DNA from: Acidobacteriota bacterium
GTDB lineage: Bacteria; Acidobacteriota; Vicinamibacteria; Vicinamibacterales; 2-12-FULL-66-21
Reading direction: 5' to 3'
Length of the DNA stretch: 64,000 nt
Assembly (NCBI GenBank): GCA_016184105.1
Contig: JACPDI010000032.1
Coordinates: 45,944 to 109,943, forward strand
Positions 8,694-17,218 of this stretch are shown piece by piece (position 1 is the first letter of the stretch; every line of letters starts with the position of its first letter). The notes below the pieces were generated by a model. That model searched no databases, was not told the origin of the DNA, and saw only the letters and a list, made by a program, of their open reading frames with translations. Position numbers and translations under genes: made by a program.

Positions 8694-10028
8694 TCACGCG
8701 CGAGGCGCCGCCAGCGCCTCGTCCTCGCGAACGCCGATCGGATCCGCGGGGAGCAGGAGAAAGAACATGCCTGAGACGAAGATCGGCAGGATGCCGCAGA
8801 TGGTGTACGCGAGCGGCCAGCCGAGATGCGCCACCGCGTACGACAGCGCGAGCGGGCCGCTCGCCACGCCGAGATTCACCGCGAGCGAGCCGGAGAAGGT
8901 CACACCGGTGGCGCGCAGGCGGGCGGGAAAATTCTCGGCGATGAAGGTGAATTTCACCGCCGTGGTCCCGTAGAAGAAGACCGTCATCAGGCAGAAGGCC
9001 ACCGCGGTCGCCGCCCACGACTCGGTCCACCAGATGAGCGCCGCGAACGCCACCGACCCGAGCCACGCCCAGACGATGATCGTGTTGCGGCGCTTCATCA
9101 CGAACTCGCCGACGATCGCCGCGAGCACGTAGCCGATGGCCCCGATCCCGTACGACCAGCCGACCAGCCACACGGAATCGGCCGGAGCCCACCCGCGGTA
9201 TTCCTGGAAGTACGCAGTCAGGAGGATCGTGGACCCGTACGCGAACACGTGGAAGTACTCGCCGAGAAACAGCACGACGGTGCGGAAGCGCATGTCGGGC
9301 GCGAACAGGTCGCGCATCGACGGCTGGACCGCGACGCCGCCGCCCTCCACCGCCGCGCTGCGCGCCGCCTTCGCCGCCTCGAACGCCGGCGTCTCCCGCA
9401 GGTACCGCCGAATCACCCAGAGGTACGGCACGCTGAGCAGGCTGACGAAGAACACCTGCCGCCAGCTCCAGCGGACCATCACGAACACGGCCAGCTGCGA
9501 GGCGAGGAACCACCCGATCGGATAGCCGATCTGCAGGATGCCGGTCAGCAGGCCGCGGTACCGCGGCGGCGACTCCTCGACGACGATCGTGCCGACGACG
9601 GGCGACATGATGCCGCCCATCGCGAAGCCGGTCGTGCGCAGCACCACCATCGACCAGGTGCTGCGCGCCCAGTACATGGCCGTGACGAAGAGCGATCCGA
9701 CCAGCATCGACGTGCTGAACACCGCCTTCCGTCCGGCACGATCGGTGAGCACGCCGAGGGAGGCGATGCCGAGCCCGGCGAGGCTGTACGTCACGGCAAT
9801 GTACCAGCCGCGCTCGATCACCGACCAGCCGAGTTCCTTCGAGATCTGCGGGAGGACGAAGGCGAAGAGCGCCTGGTCCATGTTCTCGAGGCTGACGCCC
9901 GCGAGGCAGATCAGGAACGCGCGCGCCGGGTAGCCGCGGACGGCGCTCCACAGCCCCTCGGCCGCCGGCGGGTGGGACGGGACGGCGGTGGCCGCCGCGG
10001 GCATGCGGATCGGGTTGGCTTCAGACAT
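8694..10028 (-). CDS. MFS transporter (acid:H+ symporter-like)
   Basis: A 444-aa inner-membrane carrier with 12 predicted hydrophobic segments. The MFS loop 2-3 signature is present as GVLTDRAGRKAVF, and after helix 4 PPRYRGLLTGILQIGYPIGW, as in the AAHS/sialate/sugar-acid symporter groups. A long central loop (about residues 208-245) separates the two halves. It sits between the TonB receptor and the exported VOC protein, so it is likely the inner-membrane step for whatever the receptor brings in. ATG 10028 is the first Met. Confidence 0.88.
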   Translation of the reverse strand: MSEANPIRMPAAATAVPSHPPAAEGLWSAVRGYPARAFLICLAGVSLENMDQALFAFVLPQISKELGWSVIERGWYIAVTYSLAGLGIASLGVLTDRAGRKAVFSTSMLVGSLFVTAMYWARSTWSMVVLRTTGFAMGGIMSPVVGTIVVEESPPRYRGLLTGILQIGYPIGWFLASQLAVFVMVRWSWRQVFFVSLLSVPYLWVIRRYLRETPAFEAAKAARSAAVEGGGVAVQPSMRDLFAPDMRFRTVVLFLGEYFHVFAYGSTILLTAYFQEYRGWAPADSVWLVGWSYGIGAIGYVLAAIVGEFVMKRRNTIIVWAWLGSVAFAALIWWTESWAATAVAFCLMTVFFYGTTAVKFTFIAENFPARLRATGVTFSGSLAVNLGVASGPLALSYAVAHLGWPLAYTICGILPIFVSGMFFLLLPADPIGVREDEALAAPRA

Positions 10029-10052
10029 CCAGAGGGCTCAGGGACGACACGT

Positions 10053-10085
10053 GCGGGACGCCCGGGTTCGGGCCGGGCGCCCCGC
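10053..10085 (-). terminator. GC-rich hairpin between TonB receptor and MFS genes
   Basis: A 13-bp stem with one mismatch (10053-10065 pairs with 10073-10085, 7-nt loop) lies 24 bp after the TonB receptor stop. No T-run follows, so it may be an attenuator or an mRNA-stabilising hairpin rather than a full terminator. Confidence 0.4.
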
Positions 10086-10108
10086 ATGGGATTATCCGTC
10101 GCGCCGGC

Positions 10109-12703
10109 TCAGTTGAACGCGTAGCGGATCGTCACGCTGACGCGGCGCGGCGGGTTCAGGTAGACCGACTGGAACCTCAGCGGCGCGCCGAACGTGAAGC
10201 TGCCGATCTGATACTGCTCGTCCCAGATGTTCTCCACGACCCCCGTGACCCGCACGCGGCCGTTCCGCGTCTCGTAGGCCACCGACAGATCCCCGATCTG
10301 GAACCCGTCTTCCGACCCCGCCTCGGGGTTGCAGAACGAGTGGTAGAACTTCGTCTTGCCGCTCACGGTGCCGGCGATCGACCAGGAGCCGTTCAGCAAC
10401 GCCTGGGGGAACATGTACACGCCGGTCAGGCTGTAGCTCTGGTGCGGCGACATCTTCAGCTCCAGCTTCTTGCTCCCGGTGCCGTACGGCGCGCAGTCCA
10501 CCGCCTGGTTGAAGTTCACCGACGTGAATTCGGTGCGCAGCAGCGACAGCTGGCCGCTCAATTCGAGCCCCTGCACCGGGGTCGCCCGGGCCTCCAGCTC
10601 GAGCCCCTTCGTCTGCACGTCGCCGATGGTGAAGCGGCGGAAATTCCCTTCCGGATCCGTGCCGCTCCCCTGCAGATCTTTCCAGTCGTTCAGGAACGCG
10701 GCCAGGTTCACGCGCAGCCGGTGCTGCAGCCAGTCGCTCTTGATGCCCCCTTCGTAGGTCCAGAGGGTCTCCTGCGAGATCGGCTGCAGGAACGGGATCT
10801 GGCCGGCGGTCATGTTGCGGCCGTCGAACGCGCCGGACTTGAATCCCCGGCTCGCGCTCGCATACAGCATCTGGCCCCCCGAGAACGCGTAGTCCACCGC
10901 GAAACGCGGCGTCAGGCCGCTGAACGACGGCGTGAGGAACCGCTCGACCGCGCCGGTGCGCGCGCCCGCCGGATCGGTGGGCAGGCACGCCCGGCTGGCG
11001 CCGTGGAGCGAACGGCCGTCGGCCGAGTAGCAGGCCAGCACCGGCGCGCCGCTCGCCTGCAGCAGGTGGTGCGCGTAGTCCTTCTTGTCGTCGGTGTACC
11101 GCACCCCGATCGTCGCCGACAGACCGGAGGTCGGCTGCACGGTCACGTTGCCGTAGACGGCGTTGCTGTCGGTGGTCAGCGCCACGTCCGAGTAGTTGCC
11201 GCCGCGCGCCGCGCGGAAGACCAGGTTCTCGGTAATCTGCCGGTTCCGCTCGTGGAAGTAGAAGTACCCGCCGATCACCCGAACGTGCGGGCCGAGCTGC
11301 CCTGAGACCTGCAACTCCTGGCTCCACTGCTCCTGCTTCTGATCCTGGTACAGGTGGAAGAGCGGCAGCTTCGCGAGCGCCGTGCCGGCCGGGAAGGTGT
11401 TGTTGCCCACCTGCCCGTCGGCATCGACGAGGAACAGGTTGTACATGTTCCGGTACGCCGTCACCGACTTGAGGACGTAGTTGTCGCCGATGGCGTAGCT
11501 GATCGTGCTCGATGCACCGCGCTGGAAGATGTCGTTGAGCGGGTTCGTCAGGTCGGAGGCCAGCGTGTGGACGTCGGTGTCGCCGTCGACCTGCTGCGCG
11601 AGGTCATGGTTGCCCATGCCGGCGCCGTTGACGACCGGCGGCTGCGCGATGAGCCCGAGCGCATAGCCGGGCGTCGAGCGCTCCTGCAGGTAGTCGCCGA
11701 CGAGCAGGATGTTGAAGTTCGGCACCGGCAGGAGCCGGATCGACGCGCGGCCGCCCCACAGGTCCTGGTCGTTCACCTTCCGGCCGTCAACGATGTTCCG
11801 GTCGTAGCCCTCGTGGTAGCGGCGCATGCCGGCGATCTGGAGGCTCGTCTTGCCCCCGGCGATCGGCACGCTGACCGACCCCTTGAAGTCCGCCTGCGTG
11901 TACTGGCCGAAGGTGCCTTCGAGGTGCGCCATCACCTTGTTGCCGGGCTGTTTGCTCACCAGCTTGATCGCGCCGGCGCTCGTGTTCCGTCCGTAGAGGG
12001 TCCCCTGCGGGCCGCGAAGCACCTCGATCCGATCGACGTCGTACAGGTCGAACTGCGCCCCGATCTGCCGCGGGATGTACACGTCATCGACGTAGATGCC
12101 GACCGGCGTGTCGGACGTGAAGAACGACTCGTCCTCGCCGATGCCTCGAATCGCCGCGCGCGAGCCGCTCGACGTCCCGGTGTTCTTCTCCATCCACAGG
12201 TTGGGTGTCTGATACGAGACCTGCTGGACGTTGGCCACCCGCTGGACCTCGAGGGCGCGGGACGTGAGCGCGGTGACCGACACCGGCACCTTCTGCAGGT
12301 TCGCCTCGACGCGCTCGGCGGTCACCGTCACTTCCTCGACCGCGAGGGCGAAGAACTGGACCGGCGGCGTGCCCGTCGGGTCGAACACGAGCTGCACGTT
12401 GCCGTTCAGCGGCAGGTCCACTTCCGCCTCGTACTTCTTGTCCTCGTAGGCAAACACGACCGTCTGCGGCCCGGCACCGGACGGCCTGACCGTCGTGTCG
12501 CCGCGAAAGACGTGGGTCTCCGCCTTGCCATCCGGTGTGGTGAAAGTCACGGTGACCTCGCCGCGGGGCACCACGGAGATGTTCACCGTGGCGCTGGCCC
12601 GCGCAGGAGCCGCCGCCAGCAGCACGCCGCCCGTCACGAGCAACCCCGCGACCAGGCGCGCGGCACGCCGCCCGCCCGCGGCGATGCGCAAGTTCTTCGA
12701 CAT
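10109..12703 (-). CDS. TonB-dependent outer-membrane receptor
   Basis: An 864-aa receptor with a signal peptide (hydrophobic LVAGLLVTGGVLLAAAPARA). About 75 residues of small beta domain follow, then a plug domain: EEVTVTAERVEANLQKVPVS, GIYVDDVYIPRQ and DRIEVLRGPQGTLYGRNTSA. The barrel ends in PRRVSVTIRYAFN with a terminal aromatic-rich strand. The plug resembles the siderophore/sphingomonad-type class rather than the Oar type at 48550-51780. ATG 12703 is chosen for its GGGGAGG site. It is preceded by operator copy b, which links uptake to the catabolic regulon. Substrate unknown. Confidence 0.92.
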   Translation of the reverse strand: MSKNLRIAAGGRRAARLVAGLLVTGGVLLAAAPARASATVNISVVPRGEVTVTFTTPDGKAETHVFRGDTTVRPSGAGPQTVVFAYEDKKYEAEVDLPLNGNVQLVFDPTGTPPVQFFALAVEEVTVTAERVEANLQKVPVSVTALTSRALEVQRVANVQQVSYQTPNLWMEKNTGTSSGSRAAIRGIGEDESFFTSDTPVGIYVDDVYIPRQIGAQFDLYDVDRIEVLRGPQGTLYGRNTSAGAIKLVSKQPGNKVMAHLEGTFGQYTQADFKGSVSVPIAGGKTSLQIAGMRRYHEGYDRNIVDGRKVNDQDLWGGRASIRLLPVPNFNILLVGDYLQERSTPGYALGLIAQPPVVNGAGMGNHDLAQQVDGDTDVHTLASDLTNPLNDIFQRGASSTISYAIGDNYVLKSVTAYRNMYNLFLVDADGQVGNNTFPAGTALAKLPLFHLYQDQKQEQWSQELQVSGQLGPHVRVIGGYFYFHERNRQITENLVFRAARGGNYSDVALTTDSNAVYGNVTVQPTSGLSATIGVRYTDDKKDYAHHLLQASGAPVLACYSADGRSLHGASRACLPTDPAGARTGAVERFLTPSFSGLTPRFAVDYAFSGGQMLYASASRGFKSGAFDGRNMTAGQIPFLQPISQETLWTYEGGIKSDWLQHRLRVNLAAFLNDWKDLQGSGTDPEGNFRRFTIGDVQTKGLELEARATPVQGLELSGQLSLLRTEFTSVNFNQAVDCAPYGTGSKKLELKMSPHQSYSLTGVYMFPQALLNGSWSIAGTVSGKTKFYHSFCNPEAGSEDGFQIGDLSVAYETRNGRVRVTGVVENIWDEQYQIGSFTFGAPLRFQSVYLNPPRRVSVTIRYAFN

Positions 12704-12737
12704 GGTCCGCCTCCCCTGAGCGTTCATAGAGCCGTAA

Positions 12738-12757
12738 TTGTCACGTTGTTATGACAA
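12738..12757 (-). promoter_or_regulatory. Operator copy b, upstream of the TonB receptor
   Basis: In gene orientation it reads TTGTCATAACAACGTGACAA, the copy closest to the consensus of the six. The outer arms TTGTCA/TGACAA form a perfect inverted repeat with an 8-bp centre. It ends 35 bp before the receptor ATG. Confidence 0.72.
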
Positions 12758-12763
12758 CAGGAG

Positions 12764-12791
12764 CCTTTACCACGTGGCGGCGGTTTGTCAA
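12764..12791 (-). promoter_or_regulatory. Promoter upstream of operator b
   Basis: Leftward TTGACA at 12791-12786, a 16-bp spacer, and TAAAGG at 12769-12764. The -10 is weak. The predicted start is at the edge of operator b. Confidence 0.4.
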
Positions 12792-12859
12792 GACCTTTGA
12801 GAACCCGCCGCCCCGGGGCGTGCGCCGCGCCCAAGACCCCTCTGTTGGCGCCCTTCACG

Positions 12860-13225
12860 CTAACTGCCGGTGCGGGACGGCTCGGTCGCGAGCGACGCCA
12901 GCACGTATTCCAGATCCGTTTCCCCCCAGTCGTACCGCACGAGGAGGCGGCTGTCCCCCGTGACCCACACCTCGGAGGTCGGCGACTGCACCCAGTCCGA
13001 ATCCAGCCGGTAGCGCTGGCACGGGAAGACGCCGGCCGGAACGGTGACCGATTCGTCACCGACGTACCGGAAGCGAACCGTCTCCATGCGGCCCAGCGGG
13101 CCGTCCGTGCCGTTCCACTTGCTCGACGTGTTGTACACGGTCAGGATCTGCTCGCCGCCGCGCTGATGGTCGTAGACCCAGGACGGCCACCCGTCGAAGA
13201 TCACTGCGTGCGGGTGCTTCGACAT
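12860..13225 (-). CDS. Half-length paralogue of the 6784-7581 secreted protein
   Basis: A 121-aa protein without a signal peptide. It aligns over its whole length with the C-terminal half of the exported protein at 6784-7581: GGEQILTVYNTSSKWNG, TVPAGVFPCQRYRLDS and LVRYDWGETDLEYVL. It therefore looks like a single-domain cytoplasmic version. ATG 13225 has a strong GAGGAGG site. It has its own operator (copy c) 30 bp upstream, so it is the first gene of a regulated transcript that may read through to the TonB receptor. No function is known; a ligand-binding or chaperone role is conceivable. Confidence 0.72.
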   Translation of the reverse strand: MSKHPHAVIFDGWPSWVYDHQRGGEQILTVYNTSSKWNGTDGPLGRMETVRFRYVGDESVTVPAGVFPCQRYRLDSDWVQSPTSEVWVTGDSRLLVRYDWGETDLEYVLASLATEPSRTGS

Positions 13226-13254
13226 GTCGCCCTCCTCGTGGGACAGTCGACCGG

Positions 13255-13274
13255 TTGTCCTATTGTTATAAGAA
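13255..13274 (-). promoter_or_regulatory. Operator copy c
   Basis: In gene orientation it reads TTCTTATAACAATAGGACAA, with three or four departures from the consensus. It sits 30 bp upstream of the ATG at 13225. Confidence 0.62.
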
Positions 13275-13278
13275 GCGC

Positions 13279-13307
13279 ACATTAACCGCCGCACCCGCCC
13301 CTGTCAA
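13279..13307 (-). promoter_or_regulatory. Sigma70-type promoter upstream of operator c
   Basis: Leftward TTGACA (13307-13302), a 17-bp spacer and TAATGT (13284-13279). The -35 box overlaps the stop codon of the VOC-Rieske gene. The predicted start lies inside operator c. Confidence 0.6.
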
Positions 13308-14596
13308 GCGGAATCGCGCTTCCGGAGGCAGACCTGCCCGCCTATGACGCGCGCCGCGCACGGGCGCGCAGCCACCCCCTCGCCCCCTTCGACCTTCGCG
13401 GTCGCCAGATCGATCACCCACCCGTGCCAGGGGCACACCACCCTCCGCCCCGTCACGGTGCCGGCCGACAGCGGCGCGCCCAGGTGCGGGCAGCGATCTT
13501 CCAGCGCCACCACCGCGCCGGCGATCCGCGTCAGCGCCACGCGCCCGACCTCGGGTCGCGCCACCACCGTGAGGCGCCCTTCCGTCACGTCGCCCGCGTC
13601 GAGCACGGGCACGAACGCCGCGGCGGGTGACGGGTCGTAAATCTCGAGGACCGCGCCGTCCGGCGATCGAAACGACGAGGTCCTCACGCGACCGAGGGGA
13701 GGCACCAGCCCGTCGGCGGGCGGCGCGATCTCGGCCGCGCCGTTGAGCAGCGCCAGCGCGTGGCGCCGGTCGACATCGTCGGTTTCGAACGTCATCACGC
13801 GCACGCCGCGCGCCGACGGCGCGGCGTGGGCGGAAAGGGATCGCGAGTCGGCGACGCGAGGCCCCTCGTACGCGACGAGCCCGACCTTGCCTCCGACCGC
13901 CGCCGGCGGGCCGATGAACGACATGCGGAGGCGGGTCTCCGGCGGGAGGCCGAGCGCCGCGACGAGCCCGGCGTCATCGACCACCGTTTCGGCCGCCGGC
14001 ACACAATCGAAGACTCTCGCGTAGAACCGGACCGCGGCGTCGTAGTCGGAGACGATCTGGGTCGCCGCCGCGACTTCCGTGAACGCCGCGTCGCGCGATG
14101 ATTCGCCGAAGGCGCGCCGCGGAACGCGGCTCATGCCGGCGAGGCTGACTTTCACGCCATCGGGCGTCGGCAGGTGCGCCTCTGTGGCTGTCACGCGGCT
14201 GCCCCACGACAATGGGTAGGTGACCGGCGGAGCGAGAAACCGTTCGCCCGCGGCGACGAACCGCTCGTAGGCGCCCGGCACGTCGTCGGTGAAGAAGTCG
14301 AGGTTCTTCACGTACCCGTGGTCGTACGTCCTCGCGCCATCGGTGATCGCCGGAGGGTTCCCCGACTCGAACCGGACCAGCCGCACGGCGCCGGATCGCG
14401 CGCCGGGCTGTTCCAGGCACGCGATCGCCAGCGGCGTATCCGAGGGAAGCGCCCAACGGCGCGCGACCGCGGCGCCCTCATCTCCCTCCAGCCGGTAGGC
14501 GGCGACCTCGCGCATCCCGAGCAGCCCGGCGTAGAGCCGGCGGGCGCGCTCGAGGTCTGCAGTGACGATGGTGACGGCGCGGACTTCTGAAATCAT
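13304..14596 (-). CDS. Tandem VOC protein fused to a C-terminal Rieske [2Fe-2S] domain
   Basis: A 430-aa protein. Residues 1-150 are a first VOC module (EVRAVTIVTADLERARRLYA), about 165-310 a second (ATQIVSDYDAAVRFYARVF). Residues about 325-425 are a Rieske domain with both ligand pairs, RCPHLGAPLS and VCPWHGWVID. The same polypeptide thus holds a possible extradiol-type metal site and its own electron-transfer cluster, suggesting an oxygenase or a regulated dioxygenase. ATG 14596 overlaps the ADH stop as ATGA, so the two are translationally coupled. This domain order is unusual, and the reaction is unknown. Confidence 0.85.
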   Translation of the reverse strand: MISEVRAVTIVTADLERARRLYAGLLGMREVAAYRLEGDEGAAVARRWALPSDTPLAIACLEQPGARSGAVRLVRFESGNPPAITDGARTYDHGYVKNLDFFTDDVPGAYERFVAAGERFLAPPVTYPLSWGSRVTATEAHLPTPDGVKVSLAGMSRVPRRAFGESSRDAAFTEVAAATQIVSDYDAAVRFYARVFDCVPAAETVVDDAGLVAALGLPPETRLRMSFIGPPAAVGGKVGLVAYEGPRVADSRSLSAHAAPSARGVRVMTFETDDVDRRHALALLNGAAEIAPPADGLVPPLGRVRTSSFRSPDGAVLEIYDPSPAAAFVPVLDAGDVTEGRLTVVARPEVGRVALTRIAGAVVALEDRCPHLGAPLSAGTVTGRRVVCPWHGWVIDLATAKVEGGEGVAARPCAARVIGGQVCLRKRDSA

Positions 14597-15663
14597 CGGC
14601 TCCCCTTCGTGTCGAGAATGTGTGCGTCGCCGCGCCAGTCGCTGAGGTCCAGCACCGCGCGGACGACCCGGTCGGGAGAGGTGGAGATCAACGCGAACGC
14701 CTCGGCGGCACACCCGGCGGGAGCGTGATGCGTGATGAGCGGGCCGGGATCGACCTCGCCGGCGGCCACCGCGGCGATTGCTTCGGGGTACAAGCCGCGG
14801 CCCCCCTTCGCCGCGCGCACCTCGATCTCGCGCGTGAGGATGGTGACGGCGGACACCTCGACCGCCCCGCCGACGAGGACGACCGTTCCTCCCGGCCGCA
14901 CCGTCCGTTCGATGAGCGCGGCGGCGGAAGGATGGCCGGAGGTCTCGACGATGACGCACCACGGATCGGCGCCGGTCTCCTCGGGGGTCCGCACGTCGGT
15001 GACGCCGCAGCGCCGCGCCGCGATCCGCCGGCGCTCGAGCGGCTCGACGAGCGCGACGCGGCGGCCGTCGCGCGCGAGCAGGCACGCGGCCACGATGCCG
15101 ATGGGTCCGCCACCGATGACGAGCGCCGCGCCGGGGCGGTCCGCGATCTGCTCGCGGAGATGCAGCCCCACCGCGACCGGCTCCAGCACGGTGGCCGTCG
15201 CATCGCTCACCGAATCCGGCAGCGGGATGGCGCGCCGCGCCGGCACCACCACCGCCTCGGCGAACGCGCCGGGCGCGGTCATGCCCATGTAGGTGGCCGC
15301 GGCGCACAGGTGGGTGTCGCCGCGCGCGCAGGCGCCGCAGAGCGCGCCGGGCACGGCCGCGCGGGCGCAGCACGCGGCGGGGTCGATCGTGACGCGCGTC
15401 CCCGGCTGCGGGCTTTCGACACCCGCTCCCACCGACTCGATGACGCCGGCCACGTCGTGTCCCGGCACGATCGGCAGCACGCCCGCCGCGCCGCGGTACA
15501 CGTGCAGGTCCGTTCCGCAGATGCCGCCGGCGCCGAGCGCGACGCGCACCTCTCCGGGCCCGGGCTCCCTCACCGGGATGTCCGCGATCTCCACGCGGCC
15601 GGGCGCCGTGATCCGGATCGCGCGCGCGGCGCGGCCGGGGGCCGGGAACGAACCTCTTGACAT
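14593..15663 (-). CDS. Zinc-dependent alcohol dehydrogenase (MDR family)
   Basis: A 356-aa medium-chain dehydrogenase. Visible are GGICGTDLHVYRG (catalytic Cys), PGHDVAGVIESVGAG (GHD in place of GHE), a Cys-rich structural zinc loop around CCARAAVPGALCGACARGDTHLC, and the Rossmann loop VIGGGPIGIVAA. It should oxidise an alcohol or polyol with NAD(P). The only ATG (15663) touches the operator, and no ribosome site precedes it, so the mRNA may be leaderless. The divergent aldehyde dehydrogenase is a natural partner for the aldehyde formed. The gene is coupled by ATGA to the VOC-Rieske gene. Confidence 0.86.
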   Translation of the reverse strand: MSRGSFPAPGRAARAIRITAPGRVEIADIPVREPGPGEVRVALGAGGICGTDLHVYRGAAGVLPIVPGHDVAGVIESVGAGVESPQPGTRVTIDPAACCARAAVPGALCGACARGDTHLCAAATYMGMTAPGAFAEAVVVPARRAIPLPDSVSDATATVLEPVAVGLHLREQIADRPGAALVIGGGPIGIVAACLLARDGRRVALVEPLERRRIAARRCGVTDVRTPEETGADPWCVIVETSGHPSAAALIERTVRPGGTVVLVGGAVEVSAVTILTREIEVRAAKGGRGLYPEAIAAVAAGEVDPGPLITHHAPAGCAAEAFALISTSPDRVVRAVLDLSDWRGDAHILDTKGSR

Positions 15664-15682
15664 TGTTATATTAATATGACAT
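15663..15682 (+). promoter_or_regulatory. Operator copy d, in the ADH/ALDH divergent promoter
   Basis: It reads TTGTTATATTAATATGACAT, an 18-bp near-perfect palindrome (TGTtATATTAATATgACA). A TTGACA box at 15658-15663 abuts it, so here the site would cover the promoter itself. It also overlaps the ADH start codon on the other strand. Confidence 0.68.
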
Positions 15683-15717
15683 TTTCCGCGCGTTTGCGCA
15701 CCTGGAGAGATTCAGCC

Positions 15718-17208
15718 ATGGCCCCCACGTCCGCACCGACGCTCCCCACCCTGTCCCCCGCGCTGCTGCACATCGACGGCCGGACGCGCGAGGGGCGCGG
15801 CGCCGCGATCACGACGCGATGCCCGGCGACCGCGGAGCCGCTCGTCACGTTCCCGGCCGCGAGCGACGAGGATCTCGATGCGGCGATCGCGGCGGCGCGC
15901 CGGACGTTCGATGAGGGCACGTGGCGCGACGCCGCGCCGGAACGGCGCGCGGCGATCCTGTCCGACGCCGCCGACCGGCTCGCCGCGCGTCACGAGGAGC
16001 TCGTGCGGCTCATCGTCGCCGACAACGGCAAGACGCTCGGCGAGGCCGCCATCGACGTGCTCTCCGCGGTGGGGGTGCTCCGTGCGGCGGCGCAGCATGC
16101 GGGCCATCCCACCGTCACCGAGATGGGCGAGGAGCGAGGGGTCCGCAAGCAGATCCGGCGCGAGCCGATTGGCGTGGTCGCCGGCATTACCCCGTTCAAC
16201 GCCCCCATCGCGTTCACCGCGCTGAAGGCCGCGCCGGCGCTCGCCGCGGGCAACTCGGTCGTGCTCAAGCCGTCCGAGCGCGCGCCGCTCGCGCCGCTCG
16301 CCGTGTGCGAGGCGCTCGCCGCTGCCGGGGCGCCGGCCGGCGTCGTCAATCTCGTGCAGGGCGACACGGCCACCGCGGCCGCCCTCGCCGGCGATCCCCG
16401 CGTGGATCTCGTGTCGCTGACCGGCGGCACGCCGGCCGGCGAGGCGGTGATGCGCGCCGCCGCGCCGGCGATCAAGCGCGTCGTTCTCGAGCTTGGAGGC
16501 AAGTCGGCACACATCCTTCTTGAGGACGCGGATCTCGAGGCCGCGATTCCCGCCGTCGCGGGGGGCATCTTCAAGAACGCCGGCCAGCGCTGCCTGTCCG
16601 GCTCGCGGCTGCTGGTCGACGCGTCGATCGCCGACGAGGTCGAGGCGCGTATCGCGGCGTTCGCCGATCGCCTCATCGTCGGCGACCCGCTCGACCCGGC
16701 GACCCAAGTGGGCGCGATGATCGACGGCCGTGCCGTCGAGGACGTGGCGGCGTTTGTCGCGCGGGCGCGCGGCGACGGGCTCGCGGTCGCGGCCGGCGGG
16801 CGCCGTGTCGCCGAACTGGCTCCCGGCTCCTTCTTCCGCCCCACGGTGATGACCGGCGCGAACCGCGGCAGCCGCGCGGCGCAGGACGAAATCTTCGGTC
16901 CCGTCCTGACGGTGATCCGGGTGAACGGGCCGGAGGAGGCGGTCGCCGTCGCCAACGACAGCCGCTACGGCCTGGCGGCGGGCATCTGGTCGCGCGACGT
17001 CGATCGGGCCGCGGCGATGGCGCGGCGCATTCGCGCCGGGTACGTCTGGATCAACACCTACGCCGCCATCTTCGGCGACATGCCGTTCGGCGGCTTCAAG
17101 CGGTCGGGACTGGGGCGCGAAGGGGGCGTGGTCGGGTACGAGGCCTACACCGAGCTGAAGAGCGTCCTGGCGGACACGACCGGCGGGACGACGGCGTTGC
17201 GATTCTGA
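15718..17208 (+). CDS. Aldehyde dehydrogenase (NAD(P)+)
   Basis: A 496-aa ALDH-superfamily enzyme. Motifs include ITPFNAPIAFTALKAAPALA, VVLKPSERAPL, LELGGKSAHILLEDADLE (catalytic Glu) and GQRCLSGSRLLVD with the nucleophilic Cys, then QDEIFGPVLTVIR and MPFGGFKRSGLGREGG. It oxidises an aldehyde to the acid, or to CoA-thioester in the MMSDH branch, using NAD(P). ATG 15718 is preferred (GGAGAG upstream); an in-frame ATG at 15676 lies inside operator d. It is divergent from the ADH and shares its operator, so the two probably act in sequence. Confidence 0.9.
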   Translation: MAPTSAPTLPTLSPALLHIDGRTREGRGAAITTRCPATAEPLVTFPAASDEDLDAAIAAARRTFDEGTWRDAAPERRAAILSDAADRLAARHEELVRLIVADNGKTLGEAAIDVLSAVGVLRAAAQHAGHPTVTEMGEERGVRKQIRREPIGVVAGITPFNAPIAFTALKAAPALAAGNSVVLKPSERAPLAPLAVCEALAAAGAPAGVVNLVQGDTATAAALAGDPRVDLVSLTGGTPAGEAVMRAAAPAIKRVVLELGGKSAHILLEDADLEAAIPAVAGGIFKNAGQRCLSGSRLLVDASIADEVEARIAAFADRLIVGDPLDPATQVGAMIDGRAVEDVAAFVARARGDGLAVAAGGRRVAELAPGSFFRPTVMTGANRGSRAAQDEIFGPVLTVIRVNGPEEAVAVANDSRYGLAAGIWSRDVDRAAAMARRIRAGYVWINTYAAIFGDMPFGGFKRSGLGREGGVVGYEAYTELKSVLADTTGGTTALRF

Positions 17209-17218
17209 CACGGCGGCC

